Notes under the pieces: model-generated
Databases searched by the model: none
The model's input: only the letters and a program-made list of their open reading frames with translations
What the model was told of the DNA's origin: nothing
In this document: piece after piece, positions 56,128 to 64,000 of the stretch
Layout of the letters: each line of letters opens with the position of its first letter
How positions within the stretch are numbered: the stretch's first letter is position 1
Program-made: the position numbers and the translations under genes
Assembly (NCBI RefSeq): GCF_004343075.1
Contig: NZ_SLXP01000002.1
Span: forward strand, 520,267-584,266
Length of the DNA: 64,000 bases
Direction: 5' to 3'
From: Rhodovulum marinum
GTDB taxonomy: Bacteria; Pseudomonadota; Alphaproteobacteria; Rhodobacterales; Rhodobacteraceae

Positions 56128-58065
56128 ATGGCCGCTGAGGGCGCGGGCGGCGAGACCTTTGCCCAGCTTCTGATCGGCCAGGCCGACCGCCGCGGCGACG
56201 CGTCCGCGATTCGCGAGAAACGGCGCGGCATCTGGGGCAACGTCACCTTTGCCGCGCTGTCGGAGGAGGCCGCGGCGCTGTCGCTGGCGCTGGCCGGGCG
56301 CGGGCTGGTGCGCGGCGACCGGATCGCGGTGATCGGCGAGAACCGCCCGCGCCTGTTCGCGGCCATCGCCGCGACCCATGCGCTGGGCGGGGTGGCGGTG
56401 CCGTTGTATCCCGATTGCGGGGCGACCGAGCTGGCCGGGCAATTGCGCGCGACCGACGCCCGCGCGATCTTCGCCGAGGACCAGGAGCAGGTCGACAAGG
56501 TGCTGGAGATCCTGCCCGACTGTCCCGGCGTGCAACTGGTGATCTATGACGACGACCGGGGCATGCGCCATTACGTGCATCCCGGGCTGGTCGACCATGC
56601 GCACCTGATGGCCGAGGGCCACGAGATCGCCGCCGCGCAACCGGATGCCTATCGCGCGGCGGTCGCGGCGGGCGGGGGCGAGGACGAGGCGTTCGTGTTC
56701 TTCACCTCGGGGTCGTCGGGCGCGCCCAGGGGCGTGATCTTCACCCACCGGGCGCTGATCGGGCGGACGCGCGCGGCGGCGGCGGCGCAGGGGCTGGGCG
56801 AAACCGACACGACGCTGGCCTTTTTCCCGCCGGGATGGCTGTGCCAGACGATGGTCAGCTACATGAGCGCGATGGCGGTGGGGCTGTGCATCTGCTGCCC
56901 GGAATCGCTGGAGACGCTGATCGACGACATGCGCGAGACGGCGCCCAGTGCGCTGTTGACCACGCCGCGGATGCTGGACGCGATCTTTTCGCGGATCTCG
57001 ACCCGGATGGAGGAAACCGGCGGCGTGAACCTGGTGCTGTACCGCCGCGCGCTGGCGCTGGCGCAGCGGGTCGGGCGGCAGATGACCGAAGGCCAGGCGC
57101 CCGGCGCGGTGAACCGGTTCGGGATGGCGGCCTATGGCGCGCTGATCTATGCGCCCTTGCGCGATTTCCTGGGCATGAGCCGGCTGAAATCGGCCTGTTC
57201 CACGGGCGACACGCTGGACCCGGCGATGCAGGGGTTCTTCCAGACGCTCGGCATCGGGCTGGGCCAGCTTTACGGATCGACCGAGACGGCGTTCTTCGTG
57301 GCGATGCAGCGGCCGGGCGACACGCGCCCCGGCCCGCTGGGCGCGCCGCTGGAGGACATGGAGGTGCGCATCGCCGAGGACGGGGAAATCCTGGTCCGCT
57401 CGGACGGGGTGATGAAGGGATACCTGGACGGCACCACGGCGCGCGATGCCGAGGGCTGGCTGCATACCGGCGATGCCGGGCGGCTGGACGAGGCGGGGCG
57501 GCTGCACATGATCGACCGGATGGACGCGCTGGGCCGGCTGGCCGACGGCACGCCCTTTGCCGCGCGCCAGATCGAAAGCCGCATCCGGTTCTCGCCCTTC
57601 ATCCGCGAGGTGGTGGTGACGGGCGAGGGCCGCGACCGCCTGTGCGCGCTGATCGACATCGACACGCTGGCGGTGGGCCGCTGGGCCGACGATCACGCCA
57701 TCGCCTATATGGGCCATGTCGACCTGGCCTCGCAGGAGGCGGTGCATGACCTGGTGGCGGGGATCGTGGCGGGGGTGAATGCCGACCTGGCGCGCGACCC
57801 GGCGCTGGCGCCGTTGCAGATCGCGCGGTTCGCGCTGGTCCCCGAGGAACTGGGCACCGAGAACGGGTTCCTGACGCCCACCGGCAAGGTGCGCCGCCAG
57901 GCGGTGACCGACCGCTTTGCCGCCCTGATCGAGGCGCTGCACGCGGGCCGGGACGAGGTCGTGATCGAGGCCGCGACCGGCGAGGAAGGCCACCGCGGCG
58001 AGATCGCGCTGAAGCTGCGCGCGCCCGGGGGAACGGGCGGCCCGGGCGACAGGAGGGCCGCATGA
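56128..58065 (+). CDS. Long-chain-type acyl-CoA ligase (AMP-forming)
   Basis: 645 residues of the ANL superfamily. The ATP loop is FFTSGSSGAPRGVIFTH, followed by LGQLYGSTETAFF, the hinge region GWLHTGDAGRLDEAG and a C-terminal catalytic Lys in LTPTGKVRRQ. It activates a carboxylic acid as its CoA thioester. It is the first gene of an operon with a complete branched-chain-amino-acid-type importer (overlap of 4 bp with the ATPase gene), which suggests the imported substrate is an aromatic or fatty acid that is activated on entry. Substrate unknown. ATG 56128 lies after GGAGTGG. Confidence 0.87.
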   Translation: MAAEGAGGETFAQLLIGQADRRGDASAIREKRRGIWGNVTFAALSEEAAALSLALAGRGLVRGDRIAVIGENRPRLFAAIAATHALGGVAVPLYPDCGATELAGQLRATDARAIFAEDQEQVDKVLEILPDCPGVQLVIYDDDRGMRHYVHPGLVDHAHLMAEGHEIAAAQPDAYRAAVAAGGGEDEAFVFFTSGSSGAPRGVIFTHRALIGRTRAAAAAQGLGETDTTLAFFPPGWLCQTMVSYMSAMAVGLCICCPESLETLIDDMRETAPSALLTTPRMLDAIFSRISTRMEETGGVNLVLYRRALALAQRVGRQMTEGQAPGAVNRFGMAAYGALIYAPLRDFLGMSRLKSACSTGDTLDPAMQGFFQTLGIGLGQLYGSTETAFFVAMQRPGDTRPGPLGAPLEDMEVRIAEDGEILVRSDGVMKGYLDGTTARDAEGWLHTGDAGRLDEAGRLHMIDRMDALGRLADGTPFAARQIESRIRFSPFIREVVVTGEGRDRLCALIDIDTLAVGRWADDHAIAYMGHVDLASQEAVHDLVAGIVAGVNADLARDPALAPLQIARFALVPEELGTENGFLTPTGKVRRQAVTDRFAALIEALHAGRDEVVIEAATGEEGHRGEIALKLRAPGGTGGPGDRRAA

Positions 58066-58883
58066 ACGCCGTGACCGAAAGCCATGTTCCCGGCGTCGAG
58101 CGCGCCTTTCCGATCGGCGGGCCGATCCTGCAGCTGGACGCGATTTCGCTGCGGTTCGGGGGGGTGCATGCGCTGACCAACATCTCGTTCGACATCCGCG
58201 AACACGAGGTGCGCGCGATCATCGGGCCGAACGGGGCGGGCAAGTCGTCGATGCTGAACGTGATCGGCGGGCTGTACACCCCCCAAGAGGGCACGATCCG
58301 GTTCCGCGGCGAGACCCTGTCGAACATGACGCCGGGCAAGGCCGCGCGCATGGGCATCGCGCGCACCTTCCAGAACATCGCGCTGTTCAAGCGGATGACG
58401 GTGCTGGAGAACATCATGGCCGGGCGGCGGCTGTTCACCCATGCCAGTTTCCTGGAGGTCGCGCTGCAACTGCCGCGGGCCCGGCGCGAGGAGCTGGAAA
58501 GCCGCGAGAAGGCCGAGGAGATCATCGAGTTCCTGGAGATCCAGCAGATCCGCAAGACCCAGGTCTCGCGCCTGCCCTACGGGTTGCAGAAGCGGGTGGA
58601 ACTGGGCCGGGCGCTGGCCGCCGAGCCGCAGATCCTGCTGCTGGACGAGCCGATGGCGGGGATGAATGTCGAGGAAAAGCAGGACATGTGCCGGTTCATC
58701 CTGGACGTGAACGACCATTACGGGACGACCATGGTCCTGATCGAGCATGACATGGGCGTGGTGATGGACATTTCCGACCGGGTGGTGGTGCTGGATTACG
58801 GCAAGAAGATCGGCGACGGCCCGCCCGACGAGGTGCGCAACAACAAGGACGTGATCGACGCCTACCTGGGTGTCGCGCATTGA
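58062..58883 (+). CDS. ABC transporter ATPase, LivG type
   Basis: 273 residues. Walker A GPNGAGKSS, the LivG-specific ARTFQNIALFKRMTVLENIM, signature LPYGLQKRVELGRAL and Walker B ILLLDEPMAGMN are seen. It overlaps the ligase gene by 4 bp. It drives import together with the LivF-type ATPase encoded at 62415. The signature is LPYGLQ in place of LSGGxQ, a known variation in LivG relatives. Confidence 0.9.
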   Translation: MNAVTESHVPGVERAFPIGGPILQLDAISLRFGGVHALTNISFDIREHEVRAIIGPNGAGKSSMLNVIGGLYTPQEGTIRFRGETLSNMTPGKAARMGIARTFQNIALFKRMTVLENIMAGRRLFTHASFLEVALQLPRARREELESREKAEEIIEFLEIQQIRKTQVSRLPYGLQKRVELGRALAAEPQILLLDEPMAGMNVEEKQDMCRFILDVNDHYGTTMVLIEHDMGVVMDISDRVVVLDYGKKIGDGPPDEVRNNKDVIDAYLGVAH

Positions 58884-58893
58884 GGAGGCGGCG

Positions 58894-59799
58894 GTGAATC
58901 CCGAAATCCTGTTCTTTTTCGAGGTGTTGCTGGGCGGTCTGCTGGCCGGCGTGATGTATTCGCTGGTCGCGCTGGGCTTTGTGCTGATCTACAAGGCGTC
59001 CTCGGTGTTCAATTTCGCGCAGGGCGCGATGGTGTTCTTCGCGGTGCTGTCCTTTGTCGGCTTCATGGAACTGGGGCTGCCGTTCTTCCTGGCGCTGCTG
59101 GTGACGGTGGGTCTGATGGTGCTGGTGGGCATGGCGACGGAACGTTTCGTGCTGCGCCCGCTGGTCAACCAGCACGAGGACACGTTGCTGATGGCCACCA
59201 TCGGGCTTGCCTTCGTTCTGGAGGGGCTGGCGCAGCTGGTCTGGGGGGTCGAGGTGCGCCGGCTGGACCTGGGCATTCCCGACGTGCCGATCATGTGGAT
59301 CGCGGATGCCACGGGCATCTTCGTCAGCGCGCTGGACCTGGTGGCGGGGCTGGTGGCGGCGGTGATGGTGGCGGTGCTGGCCATCGTGTTCTCGCGCACC
59401 AAGGTCGGGCTGGGGCTGCGCGCGGTGGCCGACGGGCATGGCGCGGCGATGTCGATCGGCATTCCGCTGAGCCAGGTCTGGGTCTTCGTCTGGGCCACGG
59501 CGGGCATCGTGGCGCTGGTCGCGGGGATGCTGTGGGGGGCGCGCGCGGGCGTTCAGTTCGCGCTGGTGGGTCTTGCGCTGAAGGCGTTGCCGGTGCTGAT
59601 CATCGGCGGCTTTACCTCGGTGCCGGGCGTGATCGTGGCAGGCCTGATCGTGGGCGCCAGCGAGAAGCTGGCCGAGGTCTATATCGGCCCCTATTTCGGC
59701 GGCGGCATCGAGGGCTGGGCGCCCTACATGCTGGCCGTGCTGTTCCTGATGTTCCGCCCCGAAGGTCTGTTCGGGGAACGCATCATCCGCCGCGTCTGA
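58894..59799 (+). CDS. ABC transporter permease, LivH type
   Basis: 301 residues from GTG 58894, chosen because GAGGAGG lies 6 bases upstream. About eight membrane helices; the start LLGGLLAGVMYSLVALGFVLIYKAS and the C-terminal GGFTSVPGVIVAGLIVGASEKL are typical of LivH. It begins 10 bp after the LivG-type gene. Confidence 0.9.
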   Translation: MNPEILFFFEVLLGGLLAGVMYSLVALGFVLIYKASSVFNFAQGAMVFFAVLSFVGFMELGLPFFLALLVTVGLMVLVGMATERFVLRPLVNQHEDTLLMATIGLAFVLEGLAQLVWGVEVRRLDLGIPDVPIMWIADATGIFVSALDLVAGLVAAVMVAVLAIVFSRTKVGLGLRAVADGHGAAMSIGIPLSQVWVFVWATAGIVALVAGMLWGARAGVQFALVGLALKALPVLIIGGFTSVPGVIVAGLIVGASEKLAEVYIGPYFGGGIEGWAPYMLAVLFLMFRPEGLFGERIIRRV

Positions 59800-59823
59800 C
59801 GCCCCGCGAGAAAGGCAAAGCCC

Positions 59824-60891
59824 ATGTATTACAGACAGGCCGGCACCTACCGCACCGATTACGCGCAGGACATGCGGCTGTTGCCGCTGAAGGAGGACCG
59901 CATCCTTCTGGGCGTGGTTCTGCTGGCGGCGTTCGCGGTGATCCCGTTCACCGCGTCGGATTACTGGCTGAGCGCGATCCTGATCCCGTGGCTGTGCCTG
60001 TCGCTGGTGGCGCTGGGGCAGAACATCCTGATGGGCTATGCCGGGCAGCTGTCGCTGGGGGCGGCGGGGTTCATGGCGGCGGGCGCCTTCGCCTGCTGGA
60101 ACTTCATGCACCGGGTCGACTGGATGCCGTTCCCGGTGGCGGTGTTCCTGTCGGGGCTGATCGCGGCGGCCATCGGCATCGTGTTCGGCCTGCCGTCGCT
60201 GAGGGTGCGGGGGCTGTACCTGGCGGTGGCGACGCTGGCCTCGCAGTTCTTCATCGTGTGGGTGATCGACAAGTTCGGCTGGTTCAAGGATTACGACAGC
60301 TCGGGCATCATCACGGCCAAGGACATCGTGATCTTCGGCAAGTCATTCACCAGCCCGGCCGAGATGTACCTGGTGGTGCTGACCATCACGGTGGTTCTGA
60401 CCTGGGCCGCGATGAACATGGCGCGCGGCAGCGTGGGGCGGAACTGGCAGGCGGTGCGCGACATGGACGTGGCCGCCGAGGTGATGGGCCTGTCGCTGTT
60501 GCGCACCAAGCTGCAGGCCTTTGCGATCAGTTCCTTCTATTGCGGGGTCGGGGGGGCGCTGTTCGCCTTTACCTACCTGAAATCGGTGGAACCGGCGGCC
60601 TTCGACATCAACCTGTCGTTCCGCGTGCTGTTCATGGTGCTGATCGGGGGGCTGGGCACGATCATCGGGTCGTTCTACGGCGCGGGGTTCATCCTGCTGT
60701 TGCCGGTGTTCCTGAACATCTTTTTCCATGCGCTGTTCGGCAAGGCGGTGGATGCCACCATCACCTCGGCGCTGGAGCAGGTGATCTTCGGCGTGATGAT
60801 CATCCTGTTCATGATCTACGAGCCATTGGGCCTGGCCAAGCTGTGGCAGAATTTCCAGGAACGGATGCGCCGATGGCCGTTCAAGTTCTAG
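59824..60891 (+). CDS. ABC transporter permease, LivM type
   Basis: 355 residues with about nine membrane helices. GYAGQLSLGAAGFMAAGAFA and LRVRGLYLAVATLASQF are LivM signatures, and LLFMVLIGGLGTIIGSFYGAG-like sequence (FMVLIGGLGTIIGSFYGA) near the end is the ATPase contact loop. It lies 24 bp after the LivH-type gene. Confidence 0.9.
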   Translation: MYYRQAGTYRTDYAQDMRLLPLKEDRILLGVVLLAAFAVIPFTASDYWLSAILIPWLCLSLVALGQNILMGYAGQLSLGAAGFMAAGAFACWNFMHRVDWMPFPVAVFLSGLIAAAIGIVFGLPSLRVRGLYLAVATLASQFFIVWVIDKFGWFKDYDSSGIITAKDIVIFGKSFTSPAEMYLVVLTITVVLTWAAMNMARGSVGRNWQAVRDMDVAAEVMGLSLLRTKLQAFAISSFYCGVGGALFAFTYLKSVEPAAFDINLSFRVLFMVLIGGLGTIIGSFYGAGFILLLPVFLNIFFHALFGKAVDATITSALEQVIFGVMIILFMIYEPLGLAKLWQNFQERMRRWPFKF

Positions 60892-60994
60892 GGGCCGCGC
60901 GCGGCCCGACCGAAACAAGGCTGGCGGCCCGAGGGGCGGCGGACCTTGGGGGCTCGACCCGGTCGAGCGGCAACGAAGGGAGGACCAGGAGACG

Positions 60995-62338
60995 ATGAGA
61001 CGATTGATCCAGAGGGCGGCATCCGCGGTCCTCGTGACCGCCGCGCTCGCGGCCTCTCCGATCGCGCCGGGCATCGCCCAGGCGCAGGAGCAATACATGG
61101 CGGTGCCGTCCAGCCGCGTCGGCCCCTATTCCGCGATGGGCACCGGCTATTACGGCGGCATCATCGACTACATGACCTATGTCAACAAGACCGGCGGCGT
61201 GAACGGCGTTCAGCTGACCTGGGCGGAATGCGAGACGGAATACAACGCCGCGCGGACCGTGGAATGCTATCAGCGGCTTCTGTCCGGCCCGAACGGGCAG
61301 AAGATGGTGGTGTTCGACACGCTGGGCACGCCCGGCGCCTATGCCGTCATCAACCGGATGGCCGAGGACGAGGTGGTTCTGGCGCAGTTCGGTTATGGCC
61401 GGACGGACGCCGCCGATGGCCGGGTCTGGCCCTGGGTGTTCAACGCGGCCGGCCATTACTGGTCGCAGATCGCGGTCAAGATGAACTTCATGGCGCAGGT
61501 CGAGGGCGGCGTGGAGAACATGCGCGGCAAGAAGATCGTGCACCTGCATATCGACAGCGCCTATGGCCGCGAACCCCTGCCCGCGATGCGCCAGATCGCC
61601 GAGGACTGGGGCGTGACGCTGGTGGAAATCTCGATCCCGCCGCCCGGGTTGGAGCAGAAATCCCAATGGCTGCAGATCCGGCGTGAACGGCCCGACTGGG
61701 TGACGTTCTGGGGCGCCGGGTCGGGGATGAACGCGACCGGCATGACCGAGGCCGCGCGCGTGGGATTCCCGCGGGACCGGATGATGTACGTCACCTTCGG
61801 CGGCGCCGAGGAGGACATGGTGCCCGCGGGCGATGCCGCGGTCGGCACCTATGTCGTGGCCAACGTCGTGCCCGGCAAGGACTTCCCCCTGGTCCAGCAG
61901 ATCGAGGAGGTGGTCTATGGCGCGGGTGAAGGCAACCTGGCCAACCCCGAGCGCGTCGGCACGGTCTACTGGAACCGGGGCGTGGCCGCGGCGGTGATGT
62001 GGATCGAGGCGTTGAAGAACGCGCAGGCGATCCACGGCAAGGCGGGTCAGCCGGTGACGGGACCCGAGTTCCGCGACGGCTACGAGGCGCTGGACATGAC
62101 CGCCGAGAAGCTGGCCGAACTGGGCATGTCGGGCATGATCGCGCCGTTCAAGCTGTCGTGCGAAAAGCATGACGGGTCGGGCCGGTTCAAGATCATGCAG
62201 TGGAACGGCGAGGCGTTCGACATCATCTCGGACGATTTCGTGGCCGCGCCGGACGAAAGCTTCATCCGTGGGCTGGTCGAGGCCTCGGCCGAGAAGTTCG
62301 CCGCCGACAACGGCCTGAGCGTGCGCGACTGCCCGTAA
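60995..62338 (+). CDS. Periplasmic substrate-binding protein of the Liv-type transporter
   Basis: 447 residues, with a signal peptide cleaved after about APGIAQAQ. It is a type I periplasmic binding fold (Peripla_BP_6): SSRVGPYSAMGTGYYGGIIDYM, WAECETEYNAARTVECYQRLL and GKKIVHLHIDSAYGREP. Three cysteines in the mature part (CETE, ECYQ and SCEK/RDCP) could form disulfides. The long form is typical of binding proteins for aromatic or organic acids rather than leucine. The 103-bp gap before it may contain a processing hairpin or promoter, not resolved. Confidence 0.88.
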   Translation: MRRLIQRAASAVLVTAALAASPIAPGIAQAQEQYMAVPSSRVGPYSAMGTGYYGGIIDYMTYVNKTGGVNGVQLTWAECETEYNAARTVECYQRLLSGPNGQKMVVFDTLGTPGAYAVINRMAEDEVVLAQFGYGRTDAADGRVWPWVFNAAGHYWSQIAVKMNFMAQVEGGVENMRGKKIVHLHIDSAYGREPLPAMRQIAEDWGVTLVEISIPPPGLEQKSQWLQIRRERPDWVTFWGAGSGMNATGMTEAARVGFPRDRMMYVTFGGAEEDMVPAGDAAVGTYVVANVVPGKDFPLVQQIEEVVYGAGEGNLANPERVGTVYWNRGVAAAVMWIEALKNAQAIHGKAGQPVTGPEFRDGYEALDMTAEKLAELGMSGMIAPFKLSCEKHDGSGRFKIMQWNGEAFDIISDDFVAAPDESFIRGLVEASAEKFAADNGLSVRDCP

Positions 62339-62414
62339 GGGCCTGACATTGGCCGCGGGGCGGGGGGCGCGCCCTGCCCCGCGGCGCAGACCGGACAGAG
62401 CAGGGAATGCCCCC

Positions 62415-63263
62415 ATGACCATGACCGCCACCCGCACCGCCGAGGCCGCCGCCGGGCCCGCCGCCCAGCCGATCCTGTCGGTGCGCAACATCGAGGCGAT
62501 CTATGACAACGTGATCCTGGTGCTGCGCGGCGTCTCGCTCGAGGTGCCCGAGGGCAGTATCGTCGCGCTTCTGGGGGGCAACGGCGCGGGCAAGAGCACC
62601 ACGCTGAAGTCGATCTCGACCATGATCACCGCCGAACGGGGGCGCGTGTCCAAGGGGTCGATCCATTTCCGCGGCGAGCGCACCGACCAGCTGACGCCGG
62701 GCGCGCTGGTGGGGATGGGGATGGTGCAGGTGATGGAGGGCCGGATGTGTTTCGGCCACCTGACGGTGGAGGAAAACCTGGTCGCGGGCGCCTATACGCG
62801 CAAGCTGTCCAAGGCGCAGATCCGCGACGAGCTGGAGCGGGTCTATGCCTATTTCCCCCGGCTGAAGGAACGCCGCACCAGCCAGGCGGGCTATACCTCG
62901 GGGGGCGAACAGCAGATGACGGCGATCGGCCGGGCGATGATGGCCAAGCCGCGCATGCTGCTGCTGGACGAGCCCTCGATGGGGCTGGCCCCCCAGATCG
63001 TCGCCGAGATCTTCGAGATCGTGCGCGACCTGAACGAAAAGGAAGGCGTCAGCATCCTGCTGGCCGAACAGAACACGGCCGTGGCGCTGAAATACGCCAA
63101 TTACGGCTATATCCTGGAAAGCGGCCGGATCATGATGGACGGCCCGGCGGCGGACCTGGCGGCGAACAAGGACGTGCGGGAATTCTACCTGGGCATGTCG
63201 TCGGACGGCCGCGACAGCTTTCGCAACCGCAAGTCCTACCGCCGCAAGAAACGCTGGATCTGA
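62415..63263 (+). CDS. ABC transporter ATPase, LivF type
   Basis: 282 residues. Walker A GGNGAGKST, the LivF stretch VQVMEGRMCFGHLTVEENL, signature TSGGEQQMTAIGRAM and Walker B LLLDEPSMGLAP. The C-terminus is extended by a basic tail (FRNRKSYRRKKRWI) beyond the usual about 235 residues. It closes the operon. ATG 62415 is supported by AGGGA upstream. Confidence 0.9.
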   Translation: MTMTATRTAEAAAGPAAQPILSVRNIEAIYDNVILVLRGVSLEVPEGSIVALLGGNGAGKSTTLKSISTMITAERGRVSKGSIHFRGERTDQLTPGALVGMGMVQVMEGRMCFGHLTVEENLVAGAYTRKLSKAQIRDELERVYAYFPRLKERRTSQAGYTSGGEQQMTAIGRAMMAKPRMLLLDEPSMGLAPQIVAEIFEIVRDLNEKEGVSILLAEQNTAVALKYANYGYILESGRIMMDGPAADLAANKDVREFYLGMSSDGRDSFRNRKSYRRKKRWI

Positions 63264-63617
63264 GCGCCGGGGCCGGACCTGCGACTAGGTGGCGTGACGA
63301 CCAGAGAGACCGCCCCCAAGCGGTTGTTTTACCAGCGTTTCAAACCGGGGATTGGGTGGCGGAGGAGCTGCGATTCCAACTGGACCGTCTCCTGTGACCC
63401 TTGAGGAAGCTCCGGCAGGATTACGAGTCTTGCGGACTTCCAGGGAACATTTCGCAATTTGACGCGGGTTCACCAGGTAACTCGCTGCTTCGCCCATCCC
63501 CGCAACGGCAGGGGCAGCTGATCCGGGGCATGGCCTGACCGCGACAGCCTTGCGGCGCACCCGCCCCTTGCCCCGATGCGCGCGTTTCTGTCTTATCGAT
63601 CGAAAGCGGAGTGTACG
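63264..63617. other. 354-bp gap before the methyltransferase remnant
   Basis: No open frame with coding character is seen on either strand. Base composition is lower in GC than the neighbouring operon, which fits a border between core DNA and an acquired restriction-modification segment. No terminator or repeat is clear. Confidence 0.4.
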
Positions 63618-63905
63618 ATGACCGAACTGGTGTTCAAGGGCAAGGAATTCGTCTGGAATCATCATCTTGCAGTGCCGTTCCGGCCCCTGGTGATGCACGC
63701 GGACAAGGGGATCGGCGCGGCGCGGCTGGACGGGAACCTGATCGTGCAGGGCGACAACCTGCACGCGCTGAAGGCGCTGTTGCCGATGTATGCGGGCAAG
63801 GTGGACTGCATCTTCATCGACCCGCCCTATAACACCGGAAACGAGGGCTGGGCCTACAACGACAACGTGAACGCGCCGATGATCCGGGAATGGCTGGACG
63901 CCAAC
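63618..63905 (+). pseudogene. N-terminal fragment of a type III-like DNA adenine methyltransferase (Mod), cut by an IS end
   Basis: 96 residues remain. QGDNLHALKALLPMYAGKVD and the catalytic motif IV FIDPPYNTGNEGWAYNDNV identify the Mod subunit family of adenine methyltransferases (complete proteins are 500-700 residues). The frame reads IREWLDAN and then meets TGA, which is the first codon of the apparent IS terminus at 63906. The target-recognition and SAM motifs beyond this point are outside the window or lost. Confidence 0.82.
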
Positions 63906-64000
63906 TGACCTGCCCCGATGAAGTGGTCCGGTTTCAGTCTTAGTGCATGAGGGGTCTTGGCGCTACGGCTGGTGTGGCCGGCGAAGCGGCTCCGGATGGC
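63906..64000. mobile_element. End of a probable IS3-family (IS407-like) insertion sequence, partial
   Basis: TGACCTGCCCCGATGAAGTG begins exactly where the methyltransferase homology stops and resembles the terminal repeat of IS407-group elements. The following 75 bp have no full gene. Orientation and identity cannot be settled because the window ends here. Confidence 0.45.

Overview
The window is about 64 kb of very GC-rich DNA with dense, overlapping operons. It looks like an alphaproteobacterium of the Rhodobacteraceae, most likely a purple non-sulfur type. The nitrogen-fixation genes are arranged as in Rhodobacter capsulatus: rnfABCDGEH diverge from fdxC-fdxN-rnfF, mod genes lie next to a nif-linked rpoN, and nifA carries the oxygen-sensing cysteine motif. 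A glucosylglycerol-phosphate synthase and phosphatase pair points to a marine or halotolerant relative such as Rhodovulum; that genus is an inference.

Layout. 1-7.3 kb (+): the 3' part of a deacetylase-acetyltransferase fusion, a two-component system and pqqABCDE. 7.5-11.4 kb (-): modE-modABCD. 11.5-15.4 kb (-): rpoN and iscA-nifU-nifV-nifW. 15.7-22.1 kb (-): rnfABCDGEH plus a Tat-exported flavoprotein. 22.4-25.8 kb (+): flavodiiron protein, fdxC, fdxN, an RseC-like protein and rnfF. 25.8-30.8 kb (-): nifE-nifN-nifX-DUF269-DUF683-fdxB and an FeSII-type ferredoxin. 31,035-40,308: a 9.3-kb Mu-like element inserted between nifE and nifK. 40.6-44.7 kb (-): nifHDK. 45.0-50.8 kb (-): nifA, then nifB-ferredoxin-LRV-nifZ-nifT-SIR2-like. 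51-55.8 kb: exoD, ggpS, ggpP and galU. 56.1-63.3 kb (+): acyl-CoA ligase with a branched-chain-amino-acid-type ABC transporter. 63.6-64 kb: a methyltransferase gene cut by an IS end.

How it works together. Eight -24/-12 (sigma-54) promoters are visible, most with a TGT-N10-ACA NifA site 50-100 bp upstream. NifA and RpoN, both encoded here, would therefore switch on nitrogenase (HDK), cofactor assembly (B, E, N, X, V), electron supply (Rnf and ferredoxins), molybdate uptake and accessory factors together. The mod promoter also carries a Mo-box over its predicted start, so it probably integrates nitrogen and molybdenum status.

Most notable: (1) the Mu-like element has TG...CA ends and a 5-bp target duplication, carries transposition genes but only a capsid and a tape-measure gene from the late region, and sits in the loop of a terminator palindrome downstream of nifK; (2) the NifU scaffold domain has lost all three cluster cysteines and nifS is absent from the cluster; (3) the mod operon appears to be under combined NifA/sigma-54 and ModE control.
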